A stretch of DNA of 64,000 nucleotides from Mycosynbacter sp964593465 (GCA_964593465.1 CAZQJY010000003.1:59802-123801), one strand, 5' to 3'. Shown: positions 8,575 to 18,196, numbered from the stretch's first letter. Program-made: numbers and translations. The notes: a model not told the origin generated them from the letters alone.

Positions 8575-8958
8575 TCAATACCCCGCGCGGTTCCACGCGG
8601 TTCGACGTGCCATGCGCTTCTTGGCTGCCCTCTCAATAAGCAGCAAGTCCTCCTGGTGAGCCACACGACTCACTCGTGAAACATTGCCACAGATGCGAGT
8701 GCCAGCACTGGCGAGATCGGCATTGTCAAACACGATCGTACCCTCGAATACCGTCACATTCCACGGAATCTGGATATGCAGCGGCACATACGAGTTTTCT
8801 GCGACGAACCCGCCACCATTGAGGTGGCGATAAAACGCCACACGATCGTGACGCACCATCACGTCAGTCAGGTCGACCAAGAACCCATCGTGCGTGGTGA
8901 GATACGGATGGCTACCCTCGCTTGCCTGCAGCTCAGCCGCCGACAGTGGGTGAGTCAT
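8575..8958 (-). CDS. Hypothetical protein (127 aa)
   Basis: No family recognised. Soluble, with a central beta-rich stretch (VPLHIQIPWNVTVFEGTIVFDNADL) and a basic C-terminus (ERAAKKRMARR). The start is fixed by AAGGAG spaced 6 nt from the ATG on the minus strand. It is one of several single-gene units in this window with a strong Shine-Dalgarno, G+C-richer codons and a private terminator. Confidence 0.65.
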   Translation of the reverse strand: MTHPLSAAELQASEGSHPYLTTHDGFLVDLTDVMVRHDRVAFYRHLNGGGFVAENSYVPLHIQIPWNVTVFEGTIVFDNADLASAGTRICGNVSRVSRVAHQEDLLLIERAAKKRMARRTAWNRAGY

Positions 8959-9018
8959 GACAGACTCCTTTTTGTAGTAGGTACAATACGGGTATAACTA
9001 TACAAAATACCCTATATA

Positions 9019-9047
9019 TTGTCAAACACTCACAGAAATGGTATAAT
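9019..9047 (+). promoter_or_regulatory. Promoter of der, predicted leaderless
   Basis: TTGTCA (9019-9024), 17-bp spacer, TATAAT (9042-9047). The ATG of der is at 9056, 8 nt after the -10 box, so transcription should begin at or next to the start codon. There is no Shine-Dalgarno. Confidence 0.75.
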
Positions 9048-9055
9048 GAGAAGAT

Positions 9056-10468
9056 ATGGCAAGCAAGCTCCCTACCGTAGCAATCATCGGTCAAGCGAAC
9101 GTCGGCAAGAGTTCGCTTTTTAATCGTATGGTGCGAGCGCAACAAGCTATCGTAGCCCGCGAAGCTGGTACTACCCGCGACAATGTACTCGGCAAAGTCG
9201 AACACGATGGCTTCCAGTTCTGGCTAGTCGACACCGCGGGTATGAAAGATCCAGACGATGAGTTTGAAGCGTCTATTCAGGAGCAGATTGAAGAAGCCGC
9301 CATCGCAGCCGATGTCATCCTCGTAGTAGTCGACAGTACCATGTACGTCTCTGACCACGACCGCTTGGTCGCCAAAAAAGCACTCAAAAGCAAAAAGCCT
9401 GTTATCCTCGTGCTCAACAAAACCGACCTCAAAGGTAGCCTGCCGCTAGAAGAATTCCGCCGCCTTGGTATCAAACAAATCGTCCAGACAAGCGCCGAGC
9501 ACAATCGCGGCACCATCGGCCTGCTCGACCAAATAGTCCAAGATATCCCACGCCGCACCGAACGCGAAGCCGACGACGTCTTCCGTATCGCCCTGATTGG
9601 CCGTCCAAATGTCGGCAAAAGCAATCTCTTCAACACCCTCGCCGGCAAACAGCAGGCCCTCGTGGCCAACATCGCTGGCACCACGCGCGACGTCAACCGC
9701 GTACAGGTCAAATACAATCAACGTACCATCGAACTCCTCGACACCGCTGGCGTGCGCCGCCAAGGCAAACAAGAGCAGGGGATAGAGAAATTTAGCGTCC
9801 TGCGCACCCTGCAAGCTATCGAAGAAGCCGATGTATGCCTGCTACTCATCGACGTCAACGATATTGGCGTCGCACTCGACCAACGCCTCGCAGGTATCAT
9901 TGCCGACGCGGGCAAAGGCCTTGTGGTGGTCGTGAGCAAGTGGGATAGCGTCGAAGGCAAGGACGCATTTACCCGCGATGCGCTCGCGCCGCGCATCAGC
10001 CGCCACCTCAAATTTGTACCGTGGGCACCACTCATCTTTACTAGCTCTGTGACTGGACAAAACGTCACCAAAGTCTTCGATCTCGCACTAGACATCAAAG
10101 CTCGTCGTGAACAAGAAACCAAAACGCGTGTACTCAACGACCTCTTGCAAAAAGCTATCCAAGCCCATCCACCATCTGGCCTCAAAAATACCCATCCGCG
10201 CTTGCGTTACATCGTCCAGACAGATGACAATCCGCCGTGGTTTGTGATTCATGGCAGTAATCTCAAGTTCGTACACTGGAGCTATAAACGTTACCTCGAA
10301 CGTCTGATTCGCGAGACCTATAACTACGCCGGTACACCTATAAAATTCAGCTTTATCGACGAAAAACAAGTCAAAGCTAACAAGCAGCGCATCCTTGAAG
10401 GTAAAGCACCGGTCACCAAAGCCTACAAAAAGGCGAAAGAGGCTGAGCAGATAGCCCAAGACGACTAA
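9056..10468 (+). CDS. der: Ribosome biogenesis GTPase Der (EngA)
   Basis: 470 residues with the double GTPase architecture unique to Der. The first G domain has GQANVGKSSLFN, DTAG and NKTD; the second has GRPNVGKSNLFN (near residue 182), DTAG and SKWD. A KH-like C-terminal domain ends in a Lys/Glu-rich tail. It acts in 50S subunit maturation. The gene is monocistronic and starts from a consensus promoter that leaves no 5' leader. Confidence 0.95.
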   Translation: MASKLPTVAIIGQANVGKSSLFNRMVRAQQAIVAREAGTTRDNVLGKVEHDGFQFWLVDTAGMKDPDDEFEASIQEQIEEAAIAADVILVVVDSTMYVSDHDRLVAKKALKSKKPVILVLNKTDLKGSLPLEEFRRLGIKQIVQTSAEHNRGTIGLLDQIVQDIPRRTEREADDVFRIALIGRPNVGKSNLFNTLAGKQQALVANIAGTTRDVNRVQVKYNQRTIELLDTAGVRRQGKQEQGIEKFSVLRTLQAIEEADVCLLLIDVNDIGVALDQRLAGIIADAGKGLVVVVSKWDSVEGKDAFTRDALAPRISRHLKFVPWAPLIFTSSVTGQNVTKVFDLALDIKARREQETKTRVLNDLLQKAIQAHPPSGLKNTHPRLRYIVQTDDNPPWFVIHGSNLKFVHWSYKRYLERLIRETYNYAGTPIKFSFIDEKQVKANKQRILEGKAPVTKAYKKAKEAEQIAQDD

Positions 10469-10544
10469 CATAAGAAATTTGTCCGCAGCTTACAAAATAC
10501 ACTACGGCGCCAACTCGGGCGTACAGCTATAGACACTCACTCTC

Positions 10545-11063
10545 TTATTCGTTCGTGAGTTTTGGAGCAGGTAGATCTACACTCATTGGCACGAGCCCAT
10601 CATAATCTTCAGGTGTACCAATCCTGTCATCTTGGTAGAATCCAAGCTTAGTATAGAACTGTAGTGTCGACTCATTTGGCTGCGCTAAACCAGACAGTCT
10701 ATCGCACCCAGCCTGAATCGCCACACGTGCAAGCTGACGCATAGCATATGTACCAATACCCGCCTCGCGATAGTCCGGGTTCACAGCAATACCTTCAACC
10801 CACATACGCGCATGTTCGTAGTCGATATCCACCAAGGCAGCACCTACAAGCTCACCATCTAACGACATGGCGTATGTAGTGGATATATCGAGTTTATCTA
10901 GGTACCTATTTACTAACTCTTCTGTCAGTTTTTGCGGATTACCATCGGCTTGTTGCGACGCAGTGTAGATATGCAAAAATTCTCGCAAATCATCCGAGAT
11001 GTTTTCTGCCGATACATCTGTTGTAAACTCCGTTTGCTCAAACTTATATTCCGCACTGCTCAT
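10545..11063 (-). CDS. GNAT-family N-acetyltransferase
   Basis: 172 residues. The C-terminal half has the acetyl-CoA binding signature (IAVNPDYREAGIGTYAMRQLARVA) and FYTKLGFYQDDR, typical of Gcn5-related acetyltransferases. The N-terminal ~50 residues are acidic and specific to this protein. The acceptor is unknown. On the minus strand TATAAT ends 9 nt before the ATG, suggesting another leaderless transcript. Confidence 0.82.
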   Translation of the reverse strand: MSSAEYKFEQTEFTTDVSAENISDDLREFLHIYTASQQADGNPQKLTEELVNRYLDKLDISTTYAMSLDGELVGAALVDIDYEHARMWVEGIAVNPDYREAGIGTYAMRQLARVAIQAGCDRLSGLAQPNESTLQFYTKLGFYQDDRIGTPEDYDGLVPMSVDLPAPKLTNE

Positions 11064-11189
11064 ATACTATATATTATAGCACAAAACATAAATAAAAGCA
11101 ATATTTAGTTGTGTGTAGGCCGCCCATCCAAATTCATGACATCACATCCTTTTGGCTTTACCATATTTACAGTTATACTATAGGTAGTT

Positions 11190-11747
11190 ATGAAACTCAT
11201 CATCGCCCAAGGCAACCCAGGTCTCGACTACCACGACACACGCCACAACGTGGGATTTCGCATGCTTGATACCTATGCACATGACGCAGGCGCGAACTGG
11301 GTAGAAAAAACCAAATTTCATGCCTACATAGCCGAATACACCACAAAAGGAGAGAAAGTACTGCTCGCTAAACCTACTACGTTCTATAACGAAACAGGCC
11401 GAGCTGCCCGCGCACTTATTGACTTCTACAAACTTAATCCAGCCACAGATGTACTCGTGCTTCACGACGACATCGCCTTACCACTCGGCACCATCCGCAC
11501 CCGTGAAAAGGGCAGTAGCGCTGGCAATAATGGTATCAAGTCACTCAACACCCATCTTGATGAGCACTACAAGCGTGCCCGCATAGGTATCTGGACAGAG
11601 CTAGCTGAACGCGTGGAAGCAACTACATTTGTACTGGGAAAATTCACCGCAAATGAACGCAAGATTTTGGCAGATAAGCAGCCTGTCGTAGTAGACATCA
11701 TCGATTCTTTTATCGATGAGACTTTTGTGCCTACCAGCTACAAATGA
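11190..11747 (+). CDS. pth: Peptidyl-tRNA hydrolase
   Basis: 185 residues, standard for bacterial Pth. Catalytic His19 lies in GLDYHDTRHNVGF, Asn9 in QGNPG; KPTTFYNETG, LHDDIALPLG and SSAGNNGIKSL complete the active-site set. It recycles peptidyl-tRNA released from stalled ribosomes. The promoter is TTGGCT (11152-11157), 16 bp, TATACT (11174-11179), with ATG at 11190, again without room for a Shine-Dalgarno. Confidence 0.94.
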   Translation: MKLIIAQGNPGLDYHDTRHNVGFRMLDTYAHDAGANWVEKTKFHAYIAEYTTKGEKVLLAKPTTFYNETGRAARALIDFYKLNPATDVLVLHDDIALPLGTIRTREKGSSAGNNGIKSLNTHLDEHYKRARIGIWTELAERVEATTFVLGKFTANERKILADKQPVVVDIIDSFIDETFVPTSYK

Positions 11748-11800
11748 AATAGCCCCTACTCCGAAAAGTAGGGGACAGTGGTATTTCCACCGATTTTTGA

Positions 11801-12541
11801 CTAGCAGTCGGGCGTGAGCTGCTGACTGACTTGCTCGTCGAACCAGCGCACCTGCCAGGCATTACTCGACAGACGTGCCGACATGACAATGCAGCAGTTT
11901 ACCGCACCCACGTGTGCGCCGCCGTACTGGCGTGCCGCGTACTCGTCCAGGTACTTACGCACAGGAGTAGAAAATGCGAACATCACCTGATCGATCAGAG
12001 CCCTCCATGCTTGCCGAGCCTTGTCACCAGGCTCGGGGCTAACGGCATTGACCGACAGCTCACCAAGCGATTGGTCGAACATTGACATCATGCCCGGTAG
12101 ATCCTTGCGAATTGCCGCCACGATGTCACTCAGTACCTGATCGCTCAGATTGCTCGCATGCATATGGCGAGCGTCCTGCGCATCCACAACCCGAACGAAT
12201 GTTGGGGCAGCGATGTCGACACCACTCCAGCCGAACCGCACAGTCGTGATGTTGGTACGGCGGCGCACGTGCTCACGCACAATGTCGCCAAACGGCGTGG
12301 CCAACAGCCGGTGTAGACTGCTACGGGTGTCGGGCTCCATGTCCAGCGCGTCCACTGCCAGATGCAGCGCACCGCACTCGCATCGTTCACTGCGAGGCAC
12401 AGCACCCAGCACATAGCCGATCGGATCACCGGGTAGGTCCTCACCAAGCGCAGCCAGCGCCCTATTGATCTCGACATCGGTCCACTCCAGCGGAGTACGT
12501 CCGAGTACCCGAGCCACTTCTGCAGTACGAGGCATGGTCAT
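11801..12541 (-). CDS. Hypothetical protein (246 aa)
   Basis: No family recognised. The start is placed at the ATG at 12541 because AAAGGTGG lies just upstream on the minus strand; an upstream in-frame start at 12628 lacks one. The protein is soluble and contains a CECG pair and a later CC that might bind metal. Codon choice looks G+C-richer than der or topA. Monocistronic. Confidence 0.62.
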   Translation of the reverse strand: MTMPRTAEVARVLGRTPLEWTDVEINRALAALGEDLPGDPIGYVLGAVPRSERCECGALHLAVDALDMEPDTRSSLHRLLATPFGDIVREHVRRRTNITTVRFGWSGVDIAAPTFVRVVDAQDARHMHASNLSDQVLSDIVAAIRKDLPGMMSMFDQSLGELSVNAVSPEPGDKARQAWRALIDQVMFAFSTPVRKYLDEYAARQYGGAHVGAVNCCIVMSARLSSNAWQVRWFDEQVSQQLTPDC

Positions 12542-12631
12542 GAGAGACCACCTTTCTAATCGTAGATTCTGACTCTTTTGAGCCAGCACGAGCGCCACAA
12601 AAATCCTCTGGCGCGAGTGTCGACTCAAAAA

Positions 12632-13564
12632 CTACAATACACGTGCAGCATATCTTGGCAGCGAGAACTCAGGATCAATCTGCTGCTTTGCCATCTCACC
12701 AGCCCAAGATTCGGCGTTTTTGGCGTGCAACTCGTGACTTAACTCCTCCAGCCGCCGCCAATCGCGTGGATTTTGCCGTAGTGTCGTATCAAGCCGCGCA
12801 AGCGCGCTTTTGAGTTCTGGCTCCATCTCAGCCGACTGCCCACGCTCATACGCCCGTACATAGCCCGACTGTGGCAATTCTGTTGCAAATGCCGGCACTG
12901 TTTGCGCTATAAAATCCCTGTCTGCCTGATCGATGATTTTATTACTCACTACAAAGAAGGAGAGGCTATACTTCTCGACATTTGGTAAAAACTGCTCATA
13001 GACACTCAACGATTTAAGCGTTGGCTCAACCACCAGCACCAGCGCGTCTACTTTGGCAAACAATGTCGAAGAAAACGCATCGGCACCCGCTGTCATGTCG
13101 ACAATCACAGTATCGTCTGGCGTATCAAGCATATGCCCAAGTACCAGCTCAACCGCACCATTAAGCCCGTGATAGCACTTCACACCCACATTGCCCTCGG
13201 GGATTTCGCCCGCACCAGCTACTCGTATGCCATCAGTCTCGCGGGTAAACTCCCGCATAAACCAATCGTCCGGAGCCAGCGTCACAAATTGTGACCCGCG
13301 GCCAGGAGGTGTTGTTTTCTTCATCTCTTCCGTAGAAAACCGAATATTTGTACCACGCAAGTGCTGCTTAATTACATCAAACTCCAGGCCCATACTAGGG
13401 AGAATGCCCGTATAGCCAAGTGAAGTCGCCAAATGCTGATTGATATCCGCATCAAGCGCCAGGACACGCCCACCGTGCCGACTCACATACCGAGCATAGA
13501 GCGACGCCGTTGTCGTCTTACCACTGCCACCTTTACCTACAAATGCAACTCTCATGCCTTTCAT
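12632..13564 (-). CDS. CooC/MinD-like P-loop ATPase (SIMIBI class)
   Basis: 310 residues. The N-terminus carries a deviant Walker A, GKGGSGKTTTASLYARYV, with the signature Lys at the start of the loop, then ALDADINQHLA and the Walker B-like VIVDMTAGADAF. It resembles CooC/ArsA-type ATPases that deliver metals or position partners. It is divergent from a Fur-family metal regulator across 87 nt containing two matching palindromes, so metal-linked control is plausible. The partner protein is unknown. ATG 13564 and an ATG three codons later are both possible starts. Confidence 0.78.
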   Translation of the reverse strand: MKGMRVAFVGKGGSGKTTTASLYARYVSRHGGRVLALDADINQHLATSLGYTGILPSMGLEFDVIKQHLRGTNIRFSTEEMKKTTPPGRGSQFVTLAPDDWFMREFTRETDGIRVAGAGEIPEGNVGVKCYHGLNGAVELVLGHMLDTPDDTVIVDMTAGADAFSSTLFAKVDALVLVVEPTLKSLSVYEQFLPNVEKYSLSFFVVSNKIIDQADRDFIAQTVPAFATELPQSGYVRAYERGQSAEMEPELKSALARLDTTLRQNPRDWRRLEELSHELHAKNAESWAGEMAKQQIDPEFSLPRYAARVL

Positions 13565-13585
13565 CGTAGTTGTTCATTATTATTT

Positions 13586-13631
13586 TTGCAAAAATGTTGC
13601 ATTTATAATAAAGTTTGCGATTTTGTCGCAA
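13586..13631. promoter_or_regulatory. Paired palindromic operators between the ATPase and Fur-family genes
   Basis: Site A at 13586-13602 contains TGCAA-5-TTGCA; site B at 13615-13631 is TTGCGATTTTGTCGCAA, a perfect 6-5-6 inverted repeat. Aligned, they share TTGC-R-A-NNN-TGT-Y-GCA. Site B lies immediately upstream of the TATACT (13640-13645) of the Fur-family gene, a good place for autoregulation. Confidence 0.6.
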
Positions 13632-13651
13632 TTATATGCTATACTGCAAGT

Positions 13652-14071
13652 ATGAATCGTGAATTTGAAACAATCCTGAAAGAAGCGGGACAAAGTATTA
13701 CCAAGCCACGCCAAGCCGTGTTTGAAACCCTCGCGTACAGTGACGAGCCACTCAAAAACGGTGAGATAGCCAAAAGAACCCCTGGGATCGACAGGGCAAG
13801 TGTTTACCGTACGCTCGAGCTGTTCGCCAAACTCGGCATCACCACCACAACCATCCGCGGCTGGACACCGTTTACCGAGCTTGCCGAGCCATTCAAACCG
13901 CATCACCATCATATGATCTGCGAACTGTGTGGCCACGCCGAAGAGATCGCTAGTGACACGCTCGAAGATGTACTAACCTTGATTGCAAATCGACATACAT
14001 TTACGCTCAAAAGCCATACTGTGGAACTGAGCGGCATATGTAACAAATGTCACACGCGCAATATTGCATAG
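13652..14071 (+). CDS. Fur-family metalloregulator (probably Zur-like)
   Basis: 139 residues from ATG 13652. Upstream in-frame codons exist but TATACT at 13640-13645 leaves only 6 nt, arguing for a leaderless start here. Winged helix with PGIDRASVYRTLELFAKLGI, then the metal motif PHHHHMICELCGH and the structural zinc pair GICNKCH. It is next to a COG0701 permease and a TIGR03943 protein, a combination often linked with zinc or other divalent metal handling. Which metal is sensed is inference. The palindromes upstream are its probable binding sites. Confidence 0.88.
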   Translation: MNREFETILKEAGQSITKPRQAVFETLAYSDEPLKNGEIAKRTPGIDRASVYRTLELFAKLGITTTTIRGWTPFTELAEPFKPHHHHMICELCGHAEEIASDTLEDVLTLIANRHTFTLKSHTVELSGICNKCHTRNIA

Positions 14072-14181
14072 TAGCCTAGATGCGCAATGTTTTCCCAAGC
14101 AACAAAAACCTTTTGTTGAAAAATTTGAATTATTGCAACACCTGAGCGCCCCGTCATTCTTTCATATATACTAGTACGGTT

Positions 14182-15246
14182 ATGACAACGACGTCGACTC
14201 ACGCCCATGCAACAGCACGCAAAATAGCCATGGTTGCTGGTATTTTTCTTGCCTGTATGGTTGGTCTCGCAATGTTCGTCGACTGGGTCCAAAGACGCCT
14301 TAGCGGAGCACTTATTCCGTTGATGTATAATGCTGAGTATCGCACACAGACCGTCGCAAATATAGCCACGACACTTCAGGACTTCCTCACACTCACACTC
14401 GGAATTATTGTCGGCGCACTGCCTTTTATTATCTTTGGAACCCTCATAGCAACAGCAATTCAGTTGTTCGTCTCGCCCCGACGCCTCGTGTCGATCCTAC
14501 CAAGAAATACCTTTGGTCGACGCATCGCTCTATCTTTCATAGGAATCGCTATGCCTGTATGTGAATGTGGTAATATTCCTGTTGCGCGCACGTTAATTGC
14601 CCGAGGTGTCAATCCACATGAGGCGATCATCTTCCTGCTTGCTGCACCAAGCATCAATATTGTTACTTTTGTTGTAACCTGGGAGGCATTTGGTTTCAAT
14701 ACATGGATGGCCATCTTGCGGGTTATTGCTACCTTTGTTGTCGCAAACATCACTGCGCTCGTTGTCGCCAAAATCATACCCGCGGACAAACTTCTCACGT
14801 CATCATTTGCCGCAATGTGCAAAAATAGTTCACAAACACACCTTTCGCTCGCACGAGCCAGTAGCTTTTTTCGCACCGAGATGTGGCTCATTGCCCGCAT
14901 GCTGGTGTTCGGCGCCATGATTGCCGCCGCTTCTCAGACATTCATACCGCAGGAGATCATGACTACTGTTGGATCAGACATTTTCCTATCTGTACTCGTG
15001 ATGCTCGCGCTGGCATTTATCATTTCTATTTGCTCAAGCGTTGATGCGTTTTTTGCCTTAGCCTATGCCGGTACATTTAGCCTAGGGTCGCTGCTGGCAT
15101 TTTTGGTTGCAGGACCGATGGTCGATATAAAGATGATTGCACTCATGAAAACCACATTTACCGTGCGTGCACTTGCCGTTATCACTAGCAGCGTACTCAT
15201 CTTGACGTTTATTATCGGAATAGGGACGAGCTATGTCTGGGGCTAA
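14182..15246 (+). CDS. COG0701 (DUF318/ArsP-type) membrane permease
   Basis: 354 residues with about ten membrane helices. The family hallmark PVCECGNIPVARTLIARG lies near residues 124-141, followed by FLLAAPSINIV. A related SICSSVDAFFALAYAG occurs in the second half, giving the internal two-fold layout. The next gene overlaps by 14 nt and encodes the usual TIGR03943 partner, so the two probably form one membrane complex. TATACT at 14167-14172, 9 nt from the ATG. Substrate unknown; the adjacent Fur-family gene suggests a metal or metal complex. Confidence 0.85.
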   Translation: MTTTSTHAHATARKIAMVAGIFLACMVGLAMFVDWVQRRLSGALIPLMYNAEYRTQTVANIATTLQDFLTLTLGIIVGALPFIIFGTLIATAIQLFVSPRRLVSILPRNTFGRRIALSFIGIAMPVCECGNIPVARTLIARGVNPHEAIIFLLAAPSINIVTFVVTWEAFGFNTWMAILRVIATFVVANITALVVAKIIPADKLLTSSFAAMCKNSSQTHLSLARASSFFRTEMWLIARMLVFGAMIAAASQTFIPQEIMTTVGSDIFLSVLVMLALAFIISICSSVDAFFALAYAGTFSLGSLLAFLVAGPMVDIKMIALMKTTFTVRALAVITSSVLILTFIIGIGTSYVWG

Positions 15247-15979
15247 ACGATTCTTCCAACCATATGTCACAATCGTATTGGCGCTCTTTTGCTTCTATGT
15301 TATCAAGCTTGCACTGAATGACGAACTTACACTATATATTCATCCGCGTTACGTGCTATTTGCCGTATCAATGAGTGCAATCGGGCTGTTTATGCTGCTC
15401 ATCGGCGGTGTCATCGAATACCGGCAAACGGCGCGCCAATCTCATCATCACGATGACTACCCACGACGCTTACACATACTTGACTACCTGGCGCTAGGGT
15501 TACTTTGCCTGGCATTTTTGCTACCACCCCAAACACTATCGAGCAACGCCACCTCACGAAAAACTATCAATATCCCGGCAGCACCCATACTGGATAACCC
15601 CTATATCGACTGCCTAGAGGTTAATAGCAATTGGCAGCTGCAGTCATGGGTTTACTCCCTTGGCAACCTACCCGCACGCTGTTTTGAAGGCAAGGGGATT
15701 ACTTTCATAGGTACTACCATTGAGTCGCCAGATACGCCTCTGCCAGAAGGCTTCGTGTATGTCGGTAGAGTGGTTATATCATGCTGTATTATTGACGCAC
15801 GACCATATGCGCTACCTGTTGCAATAGCAGCTCCTAGTTATCCCAAAGATACCTGGATAAAAGTACAGGGCACTATGAAGCTCAAAAAACTCGGTGGCAA
15901 GCAACTGTTTGTTGTCGTCCCGCAGACAGTAGAAAAAATCGATGCACCAAGTGATGGTGTTTATCAGTACCTCAATTAG
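15233..15979 (+). CDS. TIGR03943-family permease subunit
   Basis: 248 residues. An N-terminal membrane region of two helices and a third near residues 78-95 precede an extracytoplasmic domain. The C-terminal VISCCIIDARPYALPVAIAA matches the conserved CC-x-x-D-A-x-P block of this family. It overlaps the permease gene by 14 nt, so the two are translationally coupled. Expected to be a subunit of the same transporter. Confidence 0.85.
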   Translation: MSGAKRFFQPYVTIVLALFCFYVIKLALNDELTLYIHPRYVLFAVSMSAIGLFMLLIGGVIEYRQTARQSHHHDDYPRRLHILDYLALGLLCLAFLLPPQTLSSNATSRKTINIPAAPILDNPYIDCLEVNSNWQLQSWVYSLGNLPARCFEGKGITFIGTTIESPDTPLPEGFVYVGRVVISCCIIDARPYALPVAIAAPSYPKDTWIKVQGTMKLKKLGGKQLFVVVPQTVEKIDAPSDGVYQYLN

Positions 15980-16080
15980 CTTGCTACACCCGGCCTCAAT
16001 ACACAAAGCAGTGTTTGTATACTCAGGTCGAATGTGGCGAGAGGAACTCACCGCACTCAACCCCAAGAACTGCACTAGCC

Positions 16081-16497
16081 TTACGGCAGCCAGCTCTGGA
16101 GCCATTCCAAGATTGGAGCAGCTGTTGACGACGGCATCATAACCATCACTCCTAGCGCAACAATCAGCACGGTCGTGCCGAGTGCCGCCCAGACAATCCG
16201 CCACTGAGGTGTCTGGAAGGTTGACCGCGACAGACGGTCAAGCAGGCAAGGATCCGCCATCGTGTCACCGCGCTCACTCGGCAGCGACACGCAGGTCGAG
16301 ATGGACCGGCCACTACGCACTTCCTCGGCACCGACCGTCATTACGGCGTTGATGCGGTCGGAGATTAATGCACCGTCATCTTGGATGACAGCGCGTGCGT
16401 CTGCGATATTGTGCATGAGAAAATTCCTCTCGCCGATGCGCCCACAATACATGAGCGCAACAATAGGTACAGAACAAGCAATTGCCGCTTGCTCCAT
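16081..16497 (-). CDS. Hypothetical protein with C-terminal membrane helix
   Basis: 138 residues, family not recognised. Residues 1-95 are soluble with several Cys; a single hydrophobic helix (WAALGTTVLIVALGVMVMM) near 104-122 would tail-anchor it. The minus-strand TATAAT ends 6 nt before the ATG, pointing to a leaderless transcript. It starts 18 nt downstream of the stop of the DUF475 gene on the same strand but has its own promoter. Confidence 0.55.
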   Translation of the reverse strand: MEQAAIACSVPIVALMYCGRIGERNFLMHNIADARAVIQDDGALISDRINAVMTVGAEEVRSGRSISTCVSLPSERGDTMADPCLLDRLSRSTFQTPQWRIVWAALGTTVLIVALGVMVMMPSSTAAPILEWLQSWLP

Positions 16498-16515
16498 ATA
16501 TCTATTATATCATAC

Positions 16516-17589
16516 TTAAGCTTTTTTTGCAATATGCCGTTTATCGAGGCGTTTTTTCTCGAGGACACTTGAGATAACCGCCGTTGCCACAAACACTAAT
16601 CCGACTCCGCCTACCATCCATTCAGGCAACTCCACGCCATAGATTTTAATCATCATCATCGTACCCAGCGCCAAGATAGCCCAGTGGGCGCCATGTTCGA
16701 GATACCGGTATTTCGCCAGTGTACCAGAGCGCAGCAGGTAGACAGTCATCGAACGTACCCAGATAGCACCAACACCCAGACCAGCGATAATCAGCAAAAT
16801 ACTCGAGGTGATGGCAAATGCGCCAATCACACCGTCAAAACTAAACGATGCGTCTAGTACCTCAAGATACATAAAGCTAGCAAACGCAGCCATGCCCGTT
16901 TTTGTCTTGATACCATGCGCCTTCTTACGCGCTTCCTCTTCATGCTTTTCGTGATTGGCAAAAAACGACGACATAAGCCCTAGTCCAAGATGCAGCAGGA
17001 TACCTAGCATACACGAAATCAGCACCACTTCTTGATATTTTTCGCTGACAGTAAAATACAGCACACCGGCAAGCGACAGCATCAACGCTACACGCATGTT
17101 GTCAAATTGGCCAGCTTTGGCGAGCCATGGCTCGACGCCTTTGAGCCAGTGTACCTCTTTGCGGTGATCGAGGAAATAACTCAATGCTACCATCAAAAGG
17201 AATGCCCCGCCAAATGCATCGATCATTGGTGCAGCTTCATGCAGTACATGGCCGTAATGCTCGGCGTCGTAGAGCGCCATGTTGACCACATCCATAAAGC
17301 CCATACCGCTGGCCACCTGCACAATCACAATAGGCAACAAGAATCGCACCACAAATACCGCGATAAATATGCCGACAGTTAGGAATATCGTCTGCCAGAA
17401 CCTGGACATTGTCGCAAGTACTTTACTGTTGACTACTGCGTTGTCAAAGCTTAATGTTACTTCAAGTACGACAAGGATGGCAAATAGCCACAAACCAAGA
17501 AGGCCATCGTAATACCCAACAACGCCTGCAAGCAAAATAGTGAGTAAGCCAGAAAACCAGAATATTCGGAGTGGGTGAGATTCGTGCAT
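16516..17589 (-). CDS. DUF475/TerC-family integral membrane protein
   Basis: 357 residues with about nine membrane helices. The paired motifs LEVTLSFDNAVVN (residues ~43-55) and LEVLDASFSFDGVIGAFAIT (~233-252) place acidic residues inside the membrane as in TerC proteins. DUF475 members occur in tellurite and metal-stress loci; a role in manganese or other metal export is inferred from TerC relatives. A cytosolic Lys/Glu-rich loop (HEKHEEEARKKAHG) divides the two halves. Confidence 0.88.
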   Translation of the reverse strand: MHESHPLRIFWFSGLLTILLAGVVGYYDGLLGLWLFAILVVLEVTLSFDNAVVNSKVLATMSRFWQTIFLTVGIFIAVFVVRFLLPIVIVQVASGMGFMDVVNMALYDAEHYGHVLHEAAPMIDAFGGAFLLMVALSYFLDHRKEVHWLKGVEPWLAKAGQFDNMRVALMLSLAGVLYFTVSEKYQEVVLISCMLGILLHLGLGLMSSFFANHEKHEEEARKKAHGIKTKTGMAAFASFMYLEVLDASFSFDGVIGAFAITSSILLIIAGLGVGAIWVRSMTVYLLRSGTLAKYRYLEHGAHWAILALGTMMMIKIYGVELPEWMVGGVGLVFVATAVISSVLEKKRLDKRHIAKKA

Positions 17590-17704
17590 AATTCATCAAT
17601 TACTATACAGTATGTTGCAAAAAAGTGTTATATAGTATATAATAAATTCTATGCATTGACAGCCTTGTTAATGCACGACCTACGATACAGAGGAGTATCA
17701 TCAA

Positions 17705-18169
17705 ATGACAATCACCAGCGAGACGGCCCGTATGTGGTCGCCCTCAGCCCACAGTGCCGTCCACACCCTCCTACCCAACTATCCGGAGGGACACGCCGCA
17801 CTCGCAGCCGTCCTGCGCAATCCGCACATCTTCGCAAACATGGAGTGTGCGGAGAAAGTCGAGATGATCGGCATCGGAGGCGAACCCGTCATGTGGGTAG
17901 TGCAGCCGGTCATACCGTTGGCGCTCCTGGAAGACCGTGACGAATTCAATGATTTGCCACGTGATATGCAGTTCTACATCGGCGAAGCAGAGAATCCCAA
18001 CGACCTGCCAATCATCGCCTATCAGAGCCTCGGCCTGGAACAGGATGAGATGCCCAAGCAGTTACATCCGACTCTCTGGGGCTGGCTGCGTGCTGACGAG
18101 ACAGAGCAGGAGCAGTTGCGTGTTATCTACACCAAGCTCCACAGCCTGATCGAGCTCCTCTGGGTCTAG
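17705..18169 (+). CDS. Hypothetical protein (154 aa)
   Basis: Not recognised. Acidic, soluble, Trp- and Pro-containing. Start supported by GAGGAG upstream of the ATG, with a plausible TTGACA box at 17656-17661. Followed by a perfect GC-rich terminator. Same architecture as the other Shine-Dalgarno-bearing single-gene units of this window. Confidence 0.65.
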   Translation: MTITSETARMWSPSAHSAVHTLLPNYPEGHAALAAVLRNPHIFANMECAEKVEMIGIGGEPVMWVVQPVIPLALLEDRDEFNDLPRDMQFYIGEAENPNDLPIIAYQSLGLEQDEMPKQLHPTLWGWLRADETEQEQLRVIYTKLHSLIELLWV

Positions 18170-18196
18170 CCCATGGTCCTTCGGCCAGGGAACCAA

